DNA from: Mucilaginibacter agri
Lineage (GTDB): Bacteria > Bacteroidota > Bacteroidia > Sphingobacteriales > Sphingobacteriaceae
Length of the DNA: 64,000 nt
Assembly: GCF_009928685.1 (NCBI RefSeq)
Contig: NZ_WWEO01000043.1
Location: 620,001 to 684,000, forward strand
Direction: 5' to 3'
The notes under the pieces were generated by a model. It saw only the letters and a list, made by a program, of their open reading frames with translations. It had not been told where the DNA came from and made no database searches. Shown in pieces: positions 26,297 through 40,100 of the stretch. Position 1 is the first letter of the stretch; every line of letters begins with the position of its first letter. A program made the translations under genes and the position numbers.

Positions 26297-27675
26297 AGAC
26301 CAAAATACTAATTGTAGAAGATCAGTTCATCGAAGCTAACAACCTGCGGATCATCCTTACAAAGGCTGGTTACCAGGTATGCGGCATAGCGCGCTCGGTA
26401 CCCGAAGCCTTGCGCCTGATAGAAGCTGAGAAACCACAGATGGTATTATTGGATATTCATTTATATGGACCGCAAACAGGCATCGATCTGGCTGAAACCC
26501 TAATGCGGACGGGTATTGCTTTTGTATACCTCTCGGCCAACTCTAACCGCGAAACGCTGGATGCCGCCAAGGCAACAAACCCCTATGGCTTTTTGGTAAA
26601 GCCCTTTCGCGAAAAGGATGTTCTGGTAATGTTGGAGGTGGCTTTATATCGCTGCCAAAATGAGCCGAAAGAGCTGAACAAATTGAGGAAGCAAGCTTCG
26701 CAGGTTCAGCAAGGGGCCAAGAATATCGTGGGGCAAAGTGAGAGTTTTGTTAAAGTGATGGAACAGGTGGAGATTGTGGCACCTTCGGAAGCATCGGTAT
26801 TGATATTAGGCGAAAGTGGCACCGGAAAGGAACTGATAGCGCAGACCATACACCGGCTTTCGCCACGTAATAAAAAGCCTTTAATAGTGGTTAACTGTGG
26901 CGCATTACCCGCCAATTTGATAGAGTCAGAGTTGTTTGGGCACGAAAAGGGCTCGTTTACGGGGGCCTTTGAAAAGCGCCTGGGTAAGTTTGAACAGGCC
27001 GACGGGGGAACCATATTTTTAGACGAAATAGGGGAGTTACCGCTGGATTTGCAGGTTAAATTTCTGCGGGTTTTGCAAGAGAAAGAAATTGAATCAATAG
27101 GCGGGAAAAGCAGGCCTGTTAACGTTCGTGTTATTGCGGCAACCAACCGTAATTTGGAAAAGGAGCTGGCAAACGGCAACTTTCGTATGGACTTATATTA
27201 TCGCCTAAACGTTTTTCCGATAATGCTGCCGCCGCTAAGAGAACGCAAAGCCGATATTGGTTTACTAGCTAATTACTTTATCCAACAATATGCTCAAAAG
27301 CTTAATAAAACTGTAGAGGGGCTTTCGGAACCGGCCTTAAAATCAATGCTCGATTACGCCTGGCCAGGCAATATCCGGGAGCTGGAAAATATGATGGAAA
27401 GGAGCGTTTTACTGGCAGCCGGTTCGCTTATTAGCTATGTGCCGCTGCCTGCCAGTGCTCAGAAAAGTACCCAAGGTCCCTCAACTTCGCGCATTAAAAC
27501 CATAACCGAGAACGAACGCGACCATATACTTGCGGCATTGGAAAGCTGTGGTTGGAAACTACATGGCGATGATGGCGCTGCCAAACTGCTGGATATAAAC
27601 CCCTCAACCCTCCACTCGCGAATGAAAAAATTGGGTATAGAAAAAAAGATCAGTGCCAGAGATTCTAATTTTTAA
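26293..27675 (+). CDS. NtrC-type sigma-54 response regulator
   Basis: A 460-residue regulator with three domains. The receiver (1-120) has phospho-acceptor Asp54 (VLLDIHL), Ser81 and Lys103 (LVKPF). The AAA+ domain (about 143-380) has GESGTGKE (173-180), GSFTGA (220-225) and IFLDE (241-245). The C-terminal Fis-type helix-turn-helix (about 415-455) is DGAAKLLDINPSTLHSRMKK. It overlaps the kinase gene by four bases. The next gene downstream is the giant adhesin, 485 bases away on the same strand, which makes the adhesin operon a natural candidate target. Confidence 0.93.
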   Translation: MKTKILIVEDQFIEANNLRIILTKAGYQVCGIARSVPEALRLIEAEKPQMVLLDIHLYGPQTGIDLAETLMRTGIAFVYLSANSNRETLDAAKATNPYGFLVKPFREKDVLVMLEVALYRCQNEPKELNKLRKQASQVQQGAKNIVGQSESFVKVMEQVEIVAPSEASVLILGESGTGKELIAQTIHRLSPRNKKPLIVVNCGALPANLIESELFGHEKGSFTGAFEKRLGKFEQADGGTIFLDEIGELPLDLQVKFLRVLQEKEIESIGGKSRPVNVRVIAATNRNLEKELANGNFRMDLYYRLNVFPIMLPPLRERKADIGLLANYFIQQYAQKLNKTVEGLSEPALKSMLDYAWPGNIRELENMMERSVLLAAGSLISYVPLPASAQKSTQGPSTSRIKTITENERDHILAALESCGWKLHGDDGAAKLLDINPSTLHSRMKKLGIEKKISARDSNF

Positions 27676-28160
27676 CCCTCATCCGGGCGTGCGCGGTCAC
27701 CAATTTTTATAAATCAACCATAGTTTTGATGTGCTTTTTTGTTGTATTTAAGCTGCTGTATAATACCTGCTTAGTTGGCATAGCCATGCCTGTTGCCAAA
27801 GCTTCGATTTTGCACGATGAGCTCGTCTGAAAATTTTTGAAAAATTTTTCTGAAAAAAAATTAACCGGATTGGAGATTTCGTGCTCTCGGGATGTGTTTT
27901 TATTTAATATTCTATAAATCAGTAATTTAAATCACTTTTAGAGATATAGGTTTTAAAGCGATTTTCCCCAAAATCATTGTCTTTTTTTTGGTACAATTTT
28001 CTCTAAAGTAGAAATCTGCCAGTTGGCCGCGTGTAACTAAAACACCAAGGCCGCCGTACAACTGCCCGCGCTCCAAACATTAAACAAGTTGAAATTTAGA
28101 TTCTAAAAGCTGCATAGCTTCAACCCTGTGTAGTTTTTTTAACCTTATTACCCCTGATAA
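27676..28160. promoter_or_regulatory. Control region before the giant adhesin
   Basis: A 485-base AT-rich gene-free stretch. It contains an inverted repeat TTGGCA-N13-TGCCAA (27775-27799) enclosing a smaller GGCAT-AGCC-ATGCC repeat, and a run of short A/T tracts at 27830-27860. Two near-matches to the sigma-54 consensus, TTGGCATAGCCATGCC and TTGGAGATTTCGTGC, both have nine instead of ten bases between GG and GC. TAGTTTTT, 25 bases before the start, is a weak -7 candidate. A leader of up to 480 bases is possible. Confidence 0.4.
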
Positions 28161-31100
28161 ATGGATAACACATTTACGAAGCGCATTTTTTTCTCTTTCT
28201 TATTTATTTTTCTTGCAGTTGCATCATTTGCGCAGACTATCACCGTAGGTACTGTTGATCCAGGCCCTTACGGACGCGGTTCGAGCATAGCCGTGCCGAT
28301 AACCATCAATGATGCCGGGGGCTGTATGCAAATTGGCAATACTTATACCCTTTACTTATCAGATGCATCGGGTAATTTCTCTCCCGGTACCGCTATCGGA
28401 ACCGCTAATAATTTTTATACTCCTTTCGTAAACGGCGTTATTCCGGCTGGTACACCGGCCGGCACGGGTTACAAAGTACAAGTTAGATCAAATAACCCGG
28501 TAAAAATCAGCAGCACTTCTGCCGCTTTCGAAATAAAGGCAACCACAGGGGTGGTGGCCTCTGCATCCTGCGATCAAAATGTAGCTACCGATGTATTTGG
28601 CAGCTGTGTTGGTGCCGACGGTGTACCGTTTAGCATATCGAGCACTTCGCCAGCGGGAAACACAACTACTGCCAGTTTTAATAATGAAATGACACAAACG
28701 CCAAGTGGCTCTGCCACTTTGCCAAGTAGTGGACCTGGTTATACATTTACGGCCAATGCAACCAACTATACCGTTTCTGTTAAAAGTGTTGATGCGAGCG
28801 GAATTATAGGAACCAGAGATTATGAACTGATCAATAATTATCCCCGAAGTAATATCGGTTCGACAGGTAACGGCTTTACATGCTTGGATAATAATCAGGG
28901 ACCGTTATCATTCAGTATCGACGTGTCATCGGCCTCGGGCGGTATCCAGGTAAATTATCCGGGTAACTTATATAGACTGGATTGGGGCGACGGTACCAGT
29001 ACCACCTACACTTTTTGCCAGCTGAAAGCTGCCAACGGGTTGGTTACTCACATTTTTACATTACCATCATGTGGCTCACAGGGAAATAGTCAGGATAATT
29101 TGGCCAATGCCTTTAAGGTAACAACCGATATATCGAATCCGTATTGTGGTAGCGCAACCTTTAGCCCCAAATTTACCACAGCCCGTGTATTAATTAAACC
29201 TAAGGTTAGTTTTACGGGCCCTACAGTAGCCTGTGTAGGTACACAGATTACCCTGACCAATACTTCGTCACCTGGGCCGGCCCCTATGAATTTTACGTCA
29301 CCTACTTGTCTGGATAACCCCGGCGCTTTGTACGATTGGTATTTAGACGGTACGAAATACGCTAACTATACCCTAACCCAGCCATTTGTTTTACCAACTA
29401 ACCTGGCTCATGGTACGCATACCATCATTTTACACGCCCAGCCACAAGCCGGTAGTGCGGGTTGCGTAGCAGCTGATGTTACCCAAACAATTTGTCTCGA
29501 AAATCCACCACAACCTGCATTCACTATTCCTGCTGCAGTTTGTCAGTCGGCAACGGTTCCGGTTCTTCCTACTGATGCATCAGTTATCGATGCTACCTGC
29601 GCCGTAAGCCCTACCAATAGTACGCACACTTACACATGGACGGTAACCGGCCCTGCTGCGGTAGGGTATGCGGGTGGTACCAATGCCAATAGCACTATAC
29701 CTAAGTTTATATTTAATACGCCCGGGACTTACACCGTACAATTAGGTATCTCTACCAGCGGTTGCGGACAAGTACTTTCAACTCCGCAAGATATTTATGT
29801 AGATGATGCTGCTACAGTAAACCTTTCGCCAAATGTTACGCTATGTAATACCAACCAAACCCTAACTTTCGACAATACGGCGGGATCGCAAACAAAAACA
29901 ACATTTGCCGGAACTACCAAACCCGGTGCATCAAACTTTAACTGGACGGTTACCGGCGGCACATACTCGTTTGCAGGTGGCACTACAGCCACCAGTCAGT
30001 ATCCTCAAATCTTATTTACGGGCTTGGGAACTTACACAGTAACTGCAACGCACACTAACTCGTGTAATACCGCTACGGCCACCCAAAAAATTACATTTAT
30101 TGTGCCGCCAACAGTAAACGCCGGGCCTGATCAAACTATCTGTTCAACTGGCTCAGCGACATTAGAGGGCTCGGTAACCGGTACTTACACCAGTTATGCA
30201 TGGACAGGTGGCACAGGTACCTTTTCGCCCGGAAGAAACGCGTTGGCACCCAGTTATACCCCAAGTGCCGCCGAGATAACTGCCGGGACAGTTACGCTAA
30301 CTTTACACGGTTATAACGCAGGAGTAGCTTCTCCCTGTGCCGATGTAGGCGACCCCATGGTAATTACTATAACGCCGCTTGTTAAAGTAAACAGTAACAA
30401 CACAGCGTCAGTTTGTTCCGGAAGTGCACTTAGCTATACTATCACTGCGGATCATACGCCAGCTACTTTTACCTGGACAGCCTCGGCTACTACCGGCTCG
30501 CCCACAGGTTTCACAACATCGGGCACCAGTAGCTCAATAACTGATGTTTTAGTCAATGCCGGTACTACGAATGCGGTAGTAACTTACAAAATAACACCAA
30601 CCTATAACGGTTGTCCGGGCCCGGTCTTTACATTAAACGTTACCGTAAATCCGCTGCCTACCATCACGGCAACCAGCCCTACTATCTGTAATGTTCAACA
30701 AGCTAATATTGCTTTAACCTCAACAGTTTCGGGAACCAGCTATAAATGGACAAGCGTGGCCCAAGCTGGTGTTACAGGCAATACGCAACAAAGTTCAAAG
30801 GTCACGGTTACCAGTATTGCTGATATTTTAACCAACAGCAGTGTTACAACCGCGAAAACGGTTACCTACACCATTACGCCATACAACGGAAACTGCGCCG
30901 GTACACCAATTACCGCAACGGTGACTGTACAGCCTTCAGTACCATCTATTCCAGGTGCTGATAGGGAGATTTGCGGTACTACTTATACCTTAGAGGGTAA
31001 CAACCCTGCACCGGCTACAGGTAAATGGACAATAGCATCCGGAGCGCCAGGCGTAGTAATTACTGACGATACTAATCCTACAAGTACAGTAACAGGTTTA

Positions 31101-34100
31101 GTTGCGGGCCAGGTTTACAAGTTTACCTGGACAGTAAGTAATTTGCCAACCTGCGTTGATGCCAAAACAGTTACTATTACGGTTGATACCCCGCCTACGG
31201 CAGGTACGGCTATCGCAACGCCTTCAACCGTGTGTAAGGGTTCGAGCAGCTTCATTAAACTAAGCGGCTATTATGGTAGTATTACCAAATGGCAGTCGTC
31301 TGTTGATGGGGGGACCACCTGGACTGATATCAGCAATATAAACGACAGTTATACTACACTTGCCTTAACGCAAACAACCGTTTTCCGTGCGGTAATGCAT
31401 AGTGGTGTTTGTGCCGATGTGTATCCAACAGCAACCGTAACGGTTGTGCCTCCGCCGGTTACTTCGGTACCGGGTTCGGATGTGGTATTGTGCGGTATCC
31501 CGCCTGCAGGTTTTTCTACCCTGTCTTATACATTAGGAGCTAATAGTCCTGGAACCGGAACAGGTAAATGGACGATGGTTTCTGGTCCTGGTCCGGTTCA
31601 GTTTGATGACGATACCAAGCCAAATGCAGTGGCCAGCAACCTGGTTCCGGGAGGCACCTACGTTTTGTCTTGGACTATCTCTGGCGTATCGGGAACTCCT
31701 TGCCCGCCAAGTTCTAACCAACTTACCATCACGGTTGAAAAACCACCGGTAGGGGGGAGCACTAATACCAATCCTTCAACAGTATGTTATGGTTCAAACG
31801 GCACCATTTACCTGGCTGGCTATTTTGGTAATGTTGCCAAATGGCAGTCATCAACCAATGGTGGCACCACATGGACCGATATAAATTTTGTTGCCGATGC
31901 TTATCCATATTCTAATTTAACCACTACTACCACATTCCGTGCTTGGGTACACAACGGTACCCAATGCCCGGATGTGCCCTCAGATCCGGTTACGGTAACG
32001 GTTGCCCCGGCAATAGTACCATCTAATCCGGGCGCTGATGCCGTAATTTGCGGCACGGTTACAACTGCCAATCCAATCATCTCTTATACCCTACAGGGGA
32101 ATAATCCATCGCCGGGAACCGGTAAATGGACAATCAAATCTGGCCCTACATCTGCCCAGTTTGTTGATAACACCAGCCCAACAACGGTTGTAACTAACCT
32201 GCAGGCTGGCAGTGTCTATGAATTCCAATGGACCATTTCGGGTGTTGCCGGTTCGCCGTGCGCCCCGGATGGTAAGGCGGTTACCATCACCGTCGAAAAA
32301 CCGCCTGTTGGCGGCATCACGAGTACTAACCCCTCAACAGTTTGTACGGGGGCTAGCGGTAATATTACATTAAGCGGTCAGTTTGGTACGATTACGAAAT
32401 GGCAGTCATCGATCGATGGCGGCACCACCTGGACTGACATCAGTTTTATAGGCGATACTTACCCTTACACTAATTTAACCACTACAACCACATTCCGCGC
32501 GGTTATACATAATGGCACGCAGTGCCCTGATGCTTATTCTGGCGAAACTACCGTTACCGTAAACCCAGCCACTGTATTAGCTAATGCGGGCCCGAACGAA
32601 GAGGTATGTAGTATAACCAGCTATACGCTGAAGGGTAATGATCCTTCACCAGGCAATGGTAAGTGGACCCTGACCTCGGGACAACCAGGCATTACTTTTG
32701 ATAACGACACAGATCCGCACGCTACCGCAAGCGGCTTGTTACCTGGCAATGTTTATACTTTCCAATGGACCATCAATGGTTTGCCGGGTTGTACCATGAA
32801 CAATAGTTCTGTTACTATTACGGTTGATGAAGGCCCTGTGGGCGGTTTAGCGCTGGGAACAACCGATATTTGCGGCGGAACAACTAACGGCGGCATCATT
32901 ACACTTTCTGGCCAATCGGGTACGGTTGTTGGCTGGCAAAAATCAATTGATAATGGAAATACCTGGACGGCTATCAGCAGCGTTGCCGATACCTATACTT
33001 ATACCAACTTAACACAGTCAACCCAGTTCAGGGCCATTTTACATAAAGCAGGTTTATGCGGCGACGTTCCTTCGGCTCCGGCTATTATTACTATAGGCAC
33101 GCCTCCGGTAACATCGGCGCCAGGCCCCGATAAAGTGCTTTGTAATGTTGCCAGTTATACACTGCAAGGTAACAGCCCCGGTGCCGGCACAGGCAAATGG
33201 ACTATTGATGCCGGCCCGTCTGCAGGTGTTACTTTCTCGAGTGATACTGACCCACATGCAACGGTAAGCGGTTTAACAGCAGGCAACACTTACACCTTCC
33301 GTTGGACCATTACCGGAACACCACCATGTAACCCAAGCAGCAATGTAGTTAAAATCACAATCGACAAGTTGCCGGTAGGAGGTAACACCATAGGCTCGGC
33401 TACCGTTTGTACCGGCGATAACCACGGTTCTATTACCCTGGGCGGCCAGGTAGGTACGGTAGATCATTGGGAATTTACGACGGACGGCGGTACCACATGG
33501 CAAACTATAGCCAGTACCAACACCGTAATACCTTACGATCTTTTAACACAAACAACCACTTTCAGGGCTATTGTACAGAGCGGTTCATGTGGTACAGCAG
33601 TTTCTACGCCAAGCACCATTACCGTTGGTCAGCCGGCAGTAGCATCGGTGCCTGGCCCGAACGCATCGATCTGTAACGCCACTACTTATACTTTGCAAGC
33701 TAACAGCCCCGCACCTGGTACAGGTAAGTGGACCATAGACGCAGGGCCTACAGCAGGTGTTACTTTCTCTGACGATACCAAAGCCAACGCTACGGTAAGC
33801 GGACTAGTTGCAGGCAATATTTACACTTTCCGCTGGACTATTACTGGCTCGGCGGGGTGCTCTACCACAACCAATACCGTTACCATTACGGTTGACGAGC
33901 TTTCTTTAGGCGGAACTACGGCAGGAGCCAAAGTATTTTGCGAAGGGCCGAATGCTGGCCAGGTTACGTTATCAGGCCAACGTGGTATTATAGACCATTG
34001 GGAAATGTCTGAAGACAATGGCGCCAATTGGACGTCTATCGCAAATACAAATACCACACAAGCTTATTCAGGCTTAACAACAACTACCCGGTACCGCGCC

Positions 34101-37100
34101 ATGGTACGTAACGGTACTTGCCCGCCGGTAGCATCAACACCAACTACCATCACTATCAATCCGCTAACAGTAGTGGCCACAGCAGGCGCCAACCAGGAGC
34201 TTTGCAGCGTTAGTACCTATACTTTACAAGGTAACGATCCCGGTACCGGAACGGGTAAATGGACTGTGGACGCAGGCCCTCCGGCAGTTACATTTGTCGA
34301 TGATACTAAATTTAACACTGCGGTAAACGGCCTGATTGCCGGCAATACCTACACTTTCCATTGGACCATTACCGGCCTTGCACCTTGTGCGCCTACAACC
34401 AGTGCAGTTACCATTATTATTGATAAACCATCATACGGCGGTACAACGGCCGGTTCAAAAGCTTTCTGCGATGGGCCGAATGCGGGACAGATCACCTTAT
34501 CAAACCAGGTAGGTGTTATCGACTATTGGGAAAGTTCTGTTGACAATGGTGCCCACTGGGTTACTATTTCGAGCAGCAGTTCTACATTGCCTTATGCCAG
34601 TTTAACCGAAACCACGCAGTACCGTGCGGTAGTACACAACGGGGTATGTGCACCAGACTTTTCAACCATAAGCACAATTACCATTAACCCGCTAACTACA
34701 ATAGCGGTGGCTGGCCCTAATAAAGAGCTTTGCAGTGTTACCAGCTATACCATGCAGGGTAATGATCCGGGCACAAACAATACCGGCTTATGGACGGTAG
34801 ACGGTGCTCCGGCAGGGGTTACCTTTGCAGACGCTACTAAGTATAATACCATAGTAAACGGATTGGTTGCGGGTAATACGTATAACTTCCACTGGACCAT
34901 TACCGGTGTGGCTCCTTGCGGACCGACCAGCAGCCCGGTTACGATCATTGTAGATAAGGCATCATACGGGGGTACTACAGCCGGTTCTACCGCGTATTGT
35001 ACCGGGCCAAACGTTGGCCAGATCAATCTTTCTAACCAGGTTGGTACCGTTGATAAATGGCAGAAATCTATTGACAATGGAGCTACCTGGATAGATATCC
35101 CCAATACTGGTAATGCTTACCAATACTCAAACTTAACCCAAACTACGCAGTTCCGCGCGATGGTACATAATGGTGTTTGCGGGCAAGATCCATCTTCGGT
35201 AAGTACCATAACCATTAACCCGCCAACTACTGTAGCGGTAGCAGGGCCAAACCAGGAACTTTGCGCTACTTCTACGTATACTATGCAAGGTAATGCCCCC
35301 GGCACAAATAATACCGGTTTGTGGACGGTTGATGGCTCGCCGGCTGGTGTTACGTTCACTGATGCTACCAAGTACAACACGGATGTAAACGGAATGGTTG
35401 CAGGTAATACCTATACATTCCACTGGACTATTACCGGTGTTGCGCCTTGCGACCCAAGCAGCAGCGCAGTTACGTTGGTTATAGATAAACCATCATACGG
35501 AGGTACTACGGCAGGTACTGCAGTATTCTGTACCGGGCCTAACGGCGGGCAGATCACGCTATCTGGCCAGGTAGGTTCTGTTGATTACTGGCAAAAGTCG
35601 TTAGACAACGGCGCTACCTGGACCAATATCCCGAATACGACAACTGTACAAACCTATTCGGGCCTAACTCAAACCACGCAATACCGTGCTATGGTGCATA
35701 ATGGCGTTTGCGGACAGGATCCATCTTCGGCGAGCACCATCACTATTAACCCACCAACGGTAACAGCGGTAGCAGGGCCTAATAAAGAACTTTGCAGTGT
35801 TACCTCTTATACGATGCAGGGTAATGATCCGGGCACAACGGGTAGTACTGGTTTATGGACTGTAGACGCTGGCGTTCCGCCGGTTACTTTTGTTGATCCA
35901 ACTAAGTACAACACAGTAGTAAATAACCTGGTTGCCGGTAATACTTATACCTTCCATTGGACTATTACCGGCGCAGCGCCTTGTTTACCAAGCAGCAGCC
36001 CGGTTACCATCATCATAGATCAACCATCGGTAGGCGGTGTTACAGCAGGTAGCGATACCTACTGTGCCGGCGTTCCTAATTTTGGACAAATCACTTTAAC
36101 AGGACAAACAGGTACGATTGACTACTGGCAGAAATCGGTAGATAATGGCGTTACCTGGACCAATATCACCAATACGACCGCAACGATGCCGTATTCGGCT
36201 GTGACCCAAACTACGCAATACCGTGCTATGGTGCATAATGGTGTTTGCGGGCAGGATCCATCATCGGTAAGTACCATCACCATTAACCCGGTAACTACAA
36301 CCGCGGTTGCAGGTCCTGATAAAGAGCTTTGCAGTGTTACCACTTACACCATGCAGGGTAACGACCCGGGCGCCAACAATACCGGTTTATGGACGGTGGA
36401 TGGTTCGCCGGCAGGGGTTACCTTTACAGATGCCACTAAGTACAACACCGATGTAAACGGTTTGGTTGCCGGCACTACTTATACTTTCCGCTGGACTATT
36501 ACTGGCTTAGCACCTTGCCCGCCAACCTCAAGTTCGATGACGTTGATTATCGATAAACCGTCGGTTGGTGGAACAACTGCTGGCAGTGTGGTACTTTGTA
36601 CCGGCCCAAACAGTGGACAGATTACCTTGTCAGGCCAGACAGGTACGGTTGATTTCTGGCAGAAGTCTGTTGACAACGGTGCTAACTGGACTAACATTGC
36701 TAACACAAGTTTGGCCTTGCCTTACTCAAACGTAACTCAAACCACGCAATTCAGGGCAATGGTTCACAATGGGGTTTGCGGTCAGGATCCATCTACGGTA
36801 AGTACCGTTACCATTAATCCGCTAACTACTGTCGCAGTGGCGGGCCCTAACAAGGAGCTTTGCAGTGCTACTACTTATACCATGCAGGGTAACAACCCGG
36901 GCACAAACAATACCGGCTTATGGACAGTAGATGGTTCTCCGGCAGGTGTTACTTTCACCGATGCTACAAAATATAATACTGATGTAAACGGCCTCGTTGC
37001 AGGTAATACGTATACTTTCCACTGGACTATAACTGGCTTAGCACCTTGCGATCCTACTACCAGTTCGATGACCTTGATTATCGACAAACCTTCTGTAGGT

Positions 37101-40100
37101 GGAACAACAGATGGTACAGCAGTATTCTGTACCGGTCCAAACAGTGGGCAGGTAACTTTATCAGGTCAAACAGGTACGGTTGATTACTGGCAGAAGTCCG
37201 TAGATAACGGTGCCACCTGGATCAACATTGCCAATACAGATGTGGCACAACCATACTCAAACTTAACCCAAACTACCCAATTCAGGGCCATGGTTCATAA
37301 TGGTGTTTGCGGGCAAGATCCGTCATCGGCAACTACGATCACCATTAATCCGTTAACTACAGCTGCAGTAGCAGGCCCTAATAAAGAACTCTGCAGCGTT
37401 ACCACTTACACCATGCAGGGTAATAACCCGGGCACAAATAATACCGGTTTGTGGACGGTAGATGGCTCTCCGGCAGGTGTTACGTTCACCGATCCAACCA
37501 AATACGATACACAGGTAAATGGCCTGGTTGCCGGTACTACGTATACTTTCCACTGGACAATCACCGGTTTAGCTCCTTGTGACCCAACTACAAGTTCGAT
37601 GACATTGATCATTGACAAGCCTTCGGTAGGGGGAACCACGGATGGCAGTATGGTACTTTGTACCGGTCCAAACAGCGGTGTGATTACCTTGTCAGGCCAA
37701 ACAGGTACGGTAGATTTCTGGCAAAAATCTGTTGATAACGGCACCACCTGGACCAATATCGCCAATACAGATGTAGCGCTACCTTACTCAAACGTTACTC
37801 AAACTACCCAGTTTAGAGCGATGGTTCATAACGGTGTTTGCGGGCAGGATCCGTCTTCGGCAAGTACTATCACTATTAATCCGCTAACTACAGTGGCGGT
37901 GGCAGGAGCTAATCAGGAGCTTTGCAGCGTTACTACTTACACTATGCAGGGTAATGACCCTGGCGTAAACAATACCGGTTTATGGACGGTAGACGGTTCG
38001 CCGGCAGGGGTTACTTTTGTAGATGCTACCAAATACAACACTGTAGTAAACGGATTAGTTGCCGGTAATACCTACACCTTCCATTGGACCATTAACGGCT
38101 TAGCACCTTGCGACCCAACCTCATCTGCGGTTACTTTGATTATCGATAAACCTTCGGCAGGTGGAACAACCGATGGCAGTGCTGTATTCTGTGCTGGCCC
38201 GAACGGCGGCGTAATCACCTTATCTAACCAGGTAGGTACGGTTGACTACTGGCAAAAATCGATTGACAATGGTGCTACCTGGACTAATGTTACCAACACC
38301 AGTGCAGCGCTAACCTATTCTAATCTTACCCAAACTACCCAATACAGGGCTATGGTTCACAACGGGGTTTGCGGGCAGGATCCATCTTCGGTAAGCACCA
38401 TTACAATTAATCCATTAACAACAATTGCAGCAGCCGGACCAAACCAGGAACTTTGCAGCGTTACTACCTACACCATGCAGGGCAACGACCCAGGTGCAAA
38501 TAATACCGGTTTGTGGACGGTTGATGGTTCACCTGCGGGGGTAACGTTTACAGATGCCACCAAGTACAACACCCAGGTGAATGGATTGGTTGCAGGTACC
38601 ACCTATATCTTCCGCTGGACAATTACCGGCCAGGCACCTTGTTTACCAACCAGTAGCCCGGTTACCATAATTATCGATCAATCGTCAGATGGCGGTGTAA
38701 CTGCGGGTAGCGTGGCCTATTGTGCAGGTCCTAACAATGGGCAAATTACCCTTTCGGGACAAGTTGGTACTGTTGATAAATGGCAGAAGTCGGTAGATAA
38801 CGGCGCTAACTGGATCGATATTGCCAACACAACGGCGGTGCTGCCTTACTCCGGCTTAACTCAAACTACGCAGTACAGGGCGATGGTACATAACGGCGTT
38901 TGTGCGCCTGCGCCATCGTCGGTAAGTACGGTAACTATTAACCCGCCAACCGTGGTTGCTGTAGCAGGCCCTAATCAGGAGCTTTGTAGCGTTACAACCT
39001 ATACCATGCAGGGTAATGATCCGGGTATAAATAATACCGGTTTGTGGACAGTTGACGGTGCGCCGGCGGGTGTAACATTTGTTGATCCAACTAAATATAA
39101 TACGGTAGTGAATGGATTGATTGCGGGTACTACCTATACCTTCCATTGGACGATAACCGGTTTAGCGCCATGCCCTCCGACGTCAGATGCTGTTACCATT
39201 ATTATCGATAAACCATCGGTAGGTGGAACAACTGATGGTGCTGCTGTATTCTGCGCGGGGCCAAACGGAGGTCAGGTTACGCTATCTAACCAGGTAGGTA
39301 CCGTTGACTACTGGCAAAAATCTACCGACAACGGTGCTAACTGGATCAATATTCCCGGTAATACAAGCCCTATACTTATTTACTCCAACCTTGCTCAAAC
39401 TACGCAGTTCAGGGCTATGGTTCACAACGGTATGTGCGGGCAGGATCCATCTACGCCAACTACGATCACCATTAACCCGGTAACCGTAACTGCAATAGCA
39501 GGGCCAAACCAGGAGCTTTGCGGTGCCACCACCTATACCATGCAGGGCAATAGCCCGGGCACAGGCACCGGTTTATGGACCGTGGACGGTTCGCCGGCAG
39601 GGGTTACCTTCTCTGATGCTACTTTACCTGATGCGGTGGTAAACGGAATGGTTCCGGGTAACACCTATACTTTCCGCTGGACGATAACAGGCCAGGCACC
39701 TTGCGACCCAAGCAGCAGCCCTGTTACCATTATAATTGATGAGCCTTCCGTAGGCGGAACAACAGATGGAAGTGTAGTATTCTGCGCAGGCCCTAACGGC
39801 GGGCAGATCAACTTAACAGGTCAGCGTGGCATTGTTGACCATTGGGAAATGTCGACAGACAATGGTGCTAACTGGGCTAACATTGGTAACGCGGGGCTTA
39901 GCCAGGCATACGCTAATTTAACGCAAACTACCCAGTACAGGGCTATGGTGCGTAATGGTTTTTGCCCGCCTGTGCCATCATCAGTAAGTACCATAACCAT
40001 TAACCCGGCTACGGTAACGGCTATTGCAGGTGCAGATCAGCGACTTTGTAATGTTACCACTTATACCTTGCAGGGTAACAGCCCGGGTGCAGGTACAGGT

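Noticed and set aside
27775..27885. Two sigma-54-like sites before the giant gene
   Set aside because: Both have nine bases, not ten, between GG and GC; reported only as near-misses.
33054..39146. Many antisense open frames of 60-120 codons within the giant gene
   Set aside because: They recur at the same place in each repeat unit and have no start signals; they are shadows of the repeat's codon pattern.
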